From CAYZEZ01 sp964477295 (GTDB lineage Bacteria > Bacteroidota > Bacteroidia > Bacteroidales > SM23-62), in the NCBI GenBank assembly GCA_964477295.1, contig CAYZEZ010000193.1, positions 1-9,674 on the forward strand: 9,674 nt of DNA. The letters run 5' to 3'. The position numbers and the translations under genes are program-made. The notes beneath the pieces were generated by a model. It had not been told where the DNA came from. It worked only from the letters and a program-made list of their open reading frames with translations, and did not search any database. Of this stretch, positions 5,765 through 9,674 are shown piece after piece (the first letter of the stretch is position 1; each line of letters begins with the position of its first letter).

Positions 5765-8131
5765 TTCGTATCGGAGGGATTCTGCCGGATTTGCGTTTCC
5801 GGCCTTGATGCTCTGGAAGCTGATTGTAAAGAGTGCAATAAGGTAGGCAATCAATGCAGTAAGAAAGAATATCCAGATGGGGAAATCTATTTTATAGGCA
5901 TACATCTGCATGTATTTCTTCATGAGGATATATGCCACCGGCCATGCAAGTGCATTAGCAATGAGGACCCAGATGGTGAACTTACCCGTTAAAAGAATAA
6001 CGATCCGTGAAACGGTTGATCCGTAAACTTTTCTTACGCCGATCTCCTTGGTCCGTTGTTCGGTATTATAAAGGGCCAGCCCGAACAGACCCATGCAGGC
6101 AATAATGATGGCCAGCAATGCAATATATAACAGCATGGTACTCATGCGCTTTTCTCCCCTGTACATATTATCAAATACTTCGTCAAGGAACTGATATTCA
6201 AATGGTTCACTTGAATCAATGCGTTGCCATACAGCTTCAACATCCTGCAACAATGCAGAAACATTCTCAGTCCTGTACCTGATCAGCAAATGTTCATACC
6301 CCATATACGGTTTCATATGAAAAATCAGGGGCCCGATCTCCTGGTGCAGGGAGGCAAAATGAAAATCTTTAACAACACCAATTACCTTGTGAGGGCCATT
6401 TCGATTAATTATTTTGCCCACCGGATCATCCCAGTTCAGTTTATGCTGAAGTGCCTCATTGATCATGTAAGATTCTTTATCGGTAGTAAATTCCGGTGAG
6501 AATGCCCTTCCACTCAGGATTTGTAATCCCATGGTTTTTATATAATCGTAATCCACATCCACTGCATTAAACATAAAAGGCTGGTCGAATCCTTCCGGAA
6601 TATAACCGTTGCTGGTGAAGCCACTGCCGGGTACTTCCGAGGTAGCCGAAGAACCTATAATTCCCGGAATGCTTTTTAATCCTTCCTTCAGCAGTTTATA
6701 CTTTGCCTTAAAATCATCACTCGAGAAATTCAGCATCAGGATATTCTCCTTCTGATAGCCTACATCCATTGACCGGATATATCCCAGTTGTGAGTAGATG
6801 ACCATAGTAGAAATGATCAGGGTGATTGATATCGCAAACTGTATCAGGACCAGAATATTTCGGAACCCTGAGCCGCCTCTTCGCGAATGAATACCTTTCA
6901 AAACTGTAGCTGGCTTGAAGGAGGAAATATAGAAGGATGGATAACTACCTGCAATAATACCAACAAGTACAACAAAAAAGATGACACCAACGATCAGGTC
7001 AATGTTCTGTAGCTGGTAAAACGTCAGATCCCTGCTCACCATCCAGCTAAATACCGGTAATAAAATCTCAATTAGGATCAAGGAAATGATTAGTCCGATC
7101 AGGCTCATGATAATTGCTTCTCCAAGGAACTGATTAACGATTTTATTCTTACCTGCTCCGAGTACTTTTCGGAGACCCACTTCCCTGGCACGCCGGGTTG
7201 ATTTGGCTATGGTCAGGTTCATAAAATTTATGCATGCGATGAACAGGATAAATAGTGCAATAGCTGAAAAAATATAGATATTTGACATGGTCCCAACAGG
7301 TCCGATCTCTCCAGCATAACCAGATTTCAGATGAATATCCGTAATGGGCTGCAACTGAGCCTGGATGGACATGCCAGATTGCTCATAGAGGTAATTAATC
7401 TTCTCGTACATGAAATCCGGCAATTTTGCCTCCAGATCTGCCCTGGGGTATCCAGGTGTAAGTTCTACATAATGATAATATTGCATACCCCCGTTCCAGT
7501 TCATATACAACCTGGGGTCCTGGTATAAACTACTGAATGATATAAGAGAGGAGAATTGCAAATGCGAGTTAGCCGGCGGGGTTTCCACAATCCCTGTGAT
7601 GGTGAGGTCATCCTTGTTGTTCCAGCGGATTGTTTTTCCGACCGGATCCTCATCCCCGAATATTTCACCGGCCGTCTCATTATTGATCACAATGGAATAG
7701 GGTACCGTCAGCACCGTCAGCGGATCGCCCTGGATAAGCCTGAATGAGAACATCTCGAAGAAAGATGAATCAGCATACAAAACACCTGAAGCTTTGTAAT
7801 TACGATCCTCCACACTAAAAAACCCATCCCTGTAAGTACTTGTGCGGGTTGAACGGATCACTTCCGGAAATTCCCTGACCATATCCGGACTAACCGGAGC
7901 GGTCATTTGAGGAGATATTGTTCTTGAATCCTGATCTGAAAACTCGAATACTAACCGGTACAGATCATCCTTTTTATAGTGAAACTTATCATAGCTTACC
8001 TCATGCTTAATAAAGATCATGATCAGCAGGCTGCAGGTGATCCCAATCGAAAGGCCGAACACGTTGATCAGGGCATATACGGGATTATGGACCAGATTAC
8101 GGATGGCTGTTTTGAGGTAATTTCGAAACAT
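5762..8131 (-). CDS. ABC transporter permease, FtsX/MacB type with two four-helix lobes
   Basis: The 789-residue protein has the standard two-lobe form of Bacteroidota FtsX-like permeases. Helix 1 is at about 20-42, then an extracytoplasmic domain (about 43-280) and three helices near 284-308, 337-360 and 378-402. A second lobe follows with a helix at 427-447, a smaller periplasmic domain (about 450-660), and helices near 665-690, 715-738 and 750-772. Each lobe carries the cytoplasmic coupling segment that contacts the ATPase: REVGLRKVLGAGKNKI (316-331) and KEIGVRKVYGSTVSRI (695-710). The C-terminus NPAESLRYE is typical. Relatives of this class couple ATP hydrolysis to periplasmic work such as export or lipoprotein handling rather than classic import; the substrate is unknown. 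The ATPase gene lies 65 bp upstream on the same strand. No periplasmic adaptor gene is in the window. Confidence 0.92.
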   Translation of the reverse strand: MFRNYLKTAIRNLVHNPVYALINVFGLSIGITCSLLIMIFIKHEVSYDKFHYKKDDLYRLVFEFSDQDSRTISPQMTAPVSPDMVREFPEVIRSTRTSTYRDGFFSVEDRNYKASGVLYADSSFFEMFSFRLIQGDPLTVLTVPYSIVINNETAGEIFGDEDPVGKTIRWNNKDDLTITGIVETPPANSHLQFSSLISFSSLYQDPRLYMNWNGGMQYYHYVELTPGYPRADLEAKLPDFMYEKINYLYEQSGMSIQAQLQPITDIHLKSGYAGEIGPVGTMSNIYIFSAIALFILFIACINFMNLTIAKSTRRAREVGLRKVLGAGKNKIVNQFLGEAIIMSLIGLIISLILIEILLPVFSWMVSRDLTFYQLQNIDLIVGVIFFVVLVGIIAGSYPSFYISSFKPATVLKGIHSRRGGSGFRNILVLIQFAISITLIISTMVIYSQLGYIRSMDVGYQKENILMLNFSSDDFKAKYKLLKEGLKSIPGIIGSSATSEVPGSGFTSNGYIPEGFDQPFMFNAVDVDYDYIKTMGLQILSGRAFSPEFTTDKESYMINEALQHKLNWDDPVGKIINRNGPHKVIGVVKDFHFASLHQEIGPLIFHMKPYMGYEHLLIRYRTENVSALLQDVEAVWQRIDSSEPFEYQFLDEVFDNMYRGEKRMSTMLLYIALLAIIIACMGLFGLALYNTEQRTKEIGVRKVYGSTVSRIVILLTGKFTIWVLIANALAWPVAYILMKKYMQMYAYKIDFPIWIFFLTALIAYLIALFTISFQSIKAGNANPAESLRYE

Positions 8132-8140
8132 GACTAAGAA

Positions 8141-8188
8141 GGATTCAAGGATTCAAGGATTCAAGGATTCAAGGATCCAAGGGGCCAA
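8141..8188 (-). repeat. Octanucleotide tandem array in the leader of the permease gene
   Basis: Six 8-base units stand end to end: four perfect GGATTCAA (8141-8172), one GGATCCAA (8173-8180) and one GGGGCCAA (8181-8188). On the coding strand they read TTGAATCC and end nine bases before the permease ATG. They fill most of the 65-bp gap between the ATPase stop and the permease start. Eight is not a multiple of three, but the array is outside both reading frames, so a change in copy number would alter spacing and leader length, not frame. Confidence 0.85.
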
Positions 8189-8196
8189 GTGATCTG

Positions 8197-8880
8197 CTAC
8201 AAGATCTTCTTAATATTTTCAGTCACAATGTGTCCGTCGAATAACTGCACGATACGATGTGCCTTTTCGGCGTCGGAAGGTGAGTGGGTCACCATCACAA
8301 TGGTTGTTCCCTCTTTATTCAGCTCAGTCAGCAGGTTCATGACTTCCTCCCCGTTGGCACTGTCAAGGTTACCGGTAGGCTCGTCGGCCAGGATCAGCTT
8401 AGGATTGGTAACAACCGCACGGGATATGGCTACCCTTTGCTGTTGTCCACCTGAAAGCTGCTGTGGGAAATGCTTTTTGCGGTGGGATATTTTCATCCGG
8501 TCGAGCACATCTCCTACCTTCTTTTTCCTTTCCGCACTGGAAACATTCATATATAACAGAGGTAGTTCCACATTCTCATAGACGGTTAGTTCATCAATCA
8601 GGTTGAAACTCTGAAAGACAAATCCAATATTTCCCTTTCTAAGATTGGTCCGCTGTCGTTCTTTAAATTTTGACACTTCGGTTCCGTCAAAAAATAATTC
8701 ACCATCCGTAGGATTATCCAGCAAACCAACAATATTCAGCAAAGTGGATTTTCCACAGCCGGATGGTCCCATTATCGCAACGAATTCGCCGTTTTGCACA
8801 TCCAGGTTTACTTTATTCAATGCAGTGGTTTCCACCTCATCTGTCCTGAAGACCTTGGTTAGTTCTTTTGTTGTTATCAT
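8197..8880 (-). CDS. ABC transporter ATP-binding protein, MacB/LolD type
   Basis: The 227-residue protein is a complete nucleotide-binding domain. It has Walker A GPSGCGKST (38-46), Q-loop Q90 in FVFQSFNLI, signature LSGGQQQR (142-149), Walker B LILADEP (162-168) with catalytic E167, the D-loop (GNLDS, 170-174), and H-loop H199. The pattern FQSFNLIDELTVYENVELPL and the SGGQQQRVAISRAV stretch are those of the MacB/LolD/FtsE group, which powers FtsX-like permeases; its partner is the permease encoded next downstream (5762-8131). It acts at the cytoplasmic face as a dimer. The ATG at 8878-8880 gives the family's normal N-terminus. A divergent sigma-54 response regulator starts 224 bp away and a sigma-54-like promoter (8949-8964) points at this gene, so the pair is probably one transcription unit under that regulator. 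Confidence 0.95.
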   Translation of the reverse strand: MITTKELTKVFRTDEVETTALNKVNLDVQNGEFVAIMGPSGCGKSTLLNIVGLLDNPTDGELFFDGTEVSKFKERQRTNLRKGNIGFVFQSFNLIDELTVYENVELPLLYMNVSSAERKKKVGDVLDRMKISHRKKHFPQQLSGGQQQRVAISRAVVTNPKLILADEPTGNLDSANGEEVMNLLTELNKEGTTIVMVTHSPSDAEKAHRIVQLFDGHIVTENIKKIL

Positions 8881-8888
8881 TTTAAGAA

Positions 8889-8920
8889 GGATTTAAGGAT
8901 TTGAGGGGTTAAGGGTTTAA
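8889..8920 (-). repeat. Octanucleotide array in the leader of the ATPase gene
   Basis: Four 8-base units, GGATTTAA, GGATTTGA, GGGGTTAA and GGGTTTAA, run from 8889 to 8920. They are related to the GGATTCAA array at 8141-8188. On the coding strand both arrays end with AATCCTTCTTA and then reach the start codon within a few bases (8 bases from the last unit here, 9 there). A short GTGTGGG-TGTGGG stretch (8926-8938) follows on the upstream side. Confidence 0.7.
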
Positions 8921-8948
8921 GTGGAGTGTGGGTGTGGGAAGAGGTAAA

Positions 8949-8964
8949 CTCAAGATTTGTACCA
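8949..8964 (-). promoter_or_regulatory. Candidate sigma-54 promoter for the ATPase-permease genes
   Basis: The minus strand reads TGGTACAAATCTTGAG. Against the sigma-54 consensus TGGCACG-N4-TTGCW the spacing is exact and the -24 half is good (TGG-AC), but the -12 half reads TTGAG and lacks the usual GC, a real weakness. It would start transcription near 8937, about 57 bases before the ATPase ATG. The divergent neighbour being a sigma-54 activator is the main reason to take it seriously. Confidence 0.35.
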
Positions 8965-8987
8965 CACATTATAATAATATCATATTC

Positions 8988-9005
8988 AGCATAATAGATT
9001 ATGCT
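8988..9005. promoter_or_regulatory. 18-bp palindrome, candidate activator-binding site
   Basis: AGCATAAT-AG-ATTATGCT has perfect 8-bp arms. It lies between the divergent ATPase and regulator genes, about 24 bp upstream of the sigma-54-like element. A site for a dimeric helix-turn-helix regulator is plausible, with the response regulator at 9105 the natural candidate, though enhancer sites for such activators often lie further upstream. Confidence 0.4.
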
Positions 9006-9022
9006 AGCAACACGAAATCCGA

Positions 9023-9063
9023 CACAATTTGTTTCAAAATGATACATTTTATGTTTCATTGTG
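9023..9063. promoter_or_regulatory. Nested inverted repeat upstream of the response regulator
   Basis: Two perfect 6-bp inverted pairs share one centre at 9043: CACAAT/ATTGTG (9023-9028, 9058-9063) and AAAATG/CATTTT (9036-9041, 9045-9050). In addition TGTTTCA occurs twice in direct orientation, 22 bp apart (9030-9036, 9052-9058). It could be an operator for either divergent gene, but the region is A/T-rich and the intervening bases do not pair. Confidence 0.3.
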
Positions 9064-9104
9064 CAACATTTTTCGTATTTTTTGATCAAATTGCATATCG
9101 GGCC

Positions 9105-9674
9105 ATGGCATTGAACCAGGGAAATATATTAGTCATTGATGATGATCGGGACATTCTGCTAACCACCAAGGTAGTGCTGAAAAAATACTTTGCCAGGATC
9201 ATTACGGAGCCTGATCCCGGTAAAATTTTAAAGCATCTGGAAGCAAATGAAATTGACATAGTATTGCTCGACATGAATTTCTCTCCCGGGGCAACCAGTG
9301 GGAAAGAGGGCCTCGAACTCCTGGAAAAAACCATTTCACTGTATCCCAATATCCTGGTGATCATGATAACAGCATATGGAGACATCGATCTGGCAGTTGA
9401 GGCAATGAAAGTGGGTGCTATCGATTTTATTGTAAAACCATGGGAGAACAGGAAACTGCTGGCCACGGTTCAGAGTGCATTCCGCCTGAGCCAATCAAAA
9501 AAACAGATTACCCGGTTGCAGGAAAAACAGGGAATTTTACGGGACGAGATCGACCAGCAATTTACAGATATCATAGGTTCTTCCAGTAGTATGGACCAGA
9601 TTTTCGAAGCTGTTCGCAAGGTGGGTCCTACCGATGCCAATGTATTGATCCTTGGAGAAAATGGTACTGGAAAA
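9105..9674 (+). CDS. NtrC-family sigma-54 response regulator, 5' part
   Basis: The frame runs off the window end after 190 residues. A receiver domain (about 6-125) has the acidic pocket D12-D14, phospho-acceptor D56 (IVLLDMNF), conserved T89 (ITAYGD) and K111 (VKPWE). A charged linker, probably coiled-coil (131-155), leads into the sigma-54-interacting AAA+ domain, which begins DIIGSSSSM (155-163) and reaches the Walker A motif GENGTGK (184-190) at the very edge. When phosphorylated by a histidine kinase such proteins hydrolyse ATP to activate sigma-54 RNA polymerase. The DNA-binding domain and the kinase, often encoded next, are outside the window. I chose the ATG at 9105 because it puts the receiver close to the N-terminus; an in-frame ATG at 9051 would add 18 residues unlike the family. 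It is divergent from the ABC genes, which are its likely targets. Confidence 0.93.
   Translation, partial: MALNQGNILVIDDDRDILLTTKVVLKKYFARIITEPDPGKILKHLEANEIDIVLLDMNFSPGATSGKEGLELLEKTISLYPNILVIMITAYGDIDLAVEAMKVGAIDFIVKPWENRKLLATVQSAFRLSQSKKQITRLQEKQGILRDEIDQQFTDIIGSSSSMDQIFEAVRKVGPTDANVLILGENGTGK

Noticed and set aside
8905..8920. GGGGTTAA GGGTTTAA resembles telomere-type repeats.
   Set aside because: Only two units look like this, and they grade into GGATTTAA units related to the array at 8141-8188; a decaying octamer array explains them better.
9081..9090. TTTGATCAAA palindrome just before the regulator start, and the T-rich TATTTTTTG at 9076-9084 as a possible -7 element.
   Set aside because: The palindrome is short and A/T-rich. 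The T-rich element is one base too long for TAnnTTTG and has no correctly spaced upstream TTG.
9051..9104. An earlier in-frame ATG for the response regulator.
   Set aside because: It adds 18 residues (beginning MFHCATFF) that do not fit the start of a receiver domain and overlaps the inverted repeat at 9023-9063.
9086..9466. A 126-codon minus-strand reading frame.
   Set aside because: It is the antisense shadow of the receiver domain, whose conserved residues are clear on the plus strand.

Overview
The window looks like a chromosomal segment of a member of the Bacteroidota. The pointers are FtsX-type permeases with a full two-lobe fold, an NtrC-like regulator divergent from ABC export genes, a CreD protein, a small lipocalin-like lipoprotein, start codons without clear Shine-Dalgarno sequences, and a dispersed palindrome of the ATCCTGAA/TTCAGGAT type. 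I cannot place it below phylum from sequence alone. There are eight credible protein genes (two cut by the window ends), one gene remnant, and an unusually rich set of short intergenic repeats. I see no tRNA, rRNA, CRISPR array or transposase.

Layout. 1-474 (+) is the 3' end of a trehalose-6-phosphate phosphatase domain. 475-740 is filled mostly by a 189-bp element with 27-bp imperfect terminal inverted repeats (490-678). 741-2018 (+) is a 12-helix MFS transporter whose last codons and stop lie inside a second copy of that element's end. 2048-3352 (-) is creD. 3353-3697 holds a decayed 3' fragment of an enolase-superfamily dehydratase (3436-3537, -) and the leader of a small lipoprotein gene (3698-4135, +). 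4220-5593 (-) is an intact, Tat-exported mandelate racemase/muconate lactonizing enzyme-like protein, related to the remnant. 5762-8131 (-) is an ABC permease and 8197-8880 (-) its ATPase. From 9105 (+) a sigma-54 response regulator runs off the window end.

How they fit. The clearest functional unit is at the right: regulator, then a divergent ATPase-permease pair. The 224-bp control region contains a sigma-54-like promoter aimed at the ATPase, an 18-bp palindrome just upstream of it, and a larger nested inverted repeat. The ATPase and permease genes both start directly after arrays of a related 8-bp repeat, and the permease stop codon is the first triplet of a 7-bp repeat array. The left half is a set of unrelated single genes (trehalose, MFS, CreD, lipoprotein, dehydratase) separated by repeat scars. 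I do not see a convincing new multi-gene system. The points most worth a second look are the repeat architecture, the gene remnant and the candidate sigma-54 control region.
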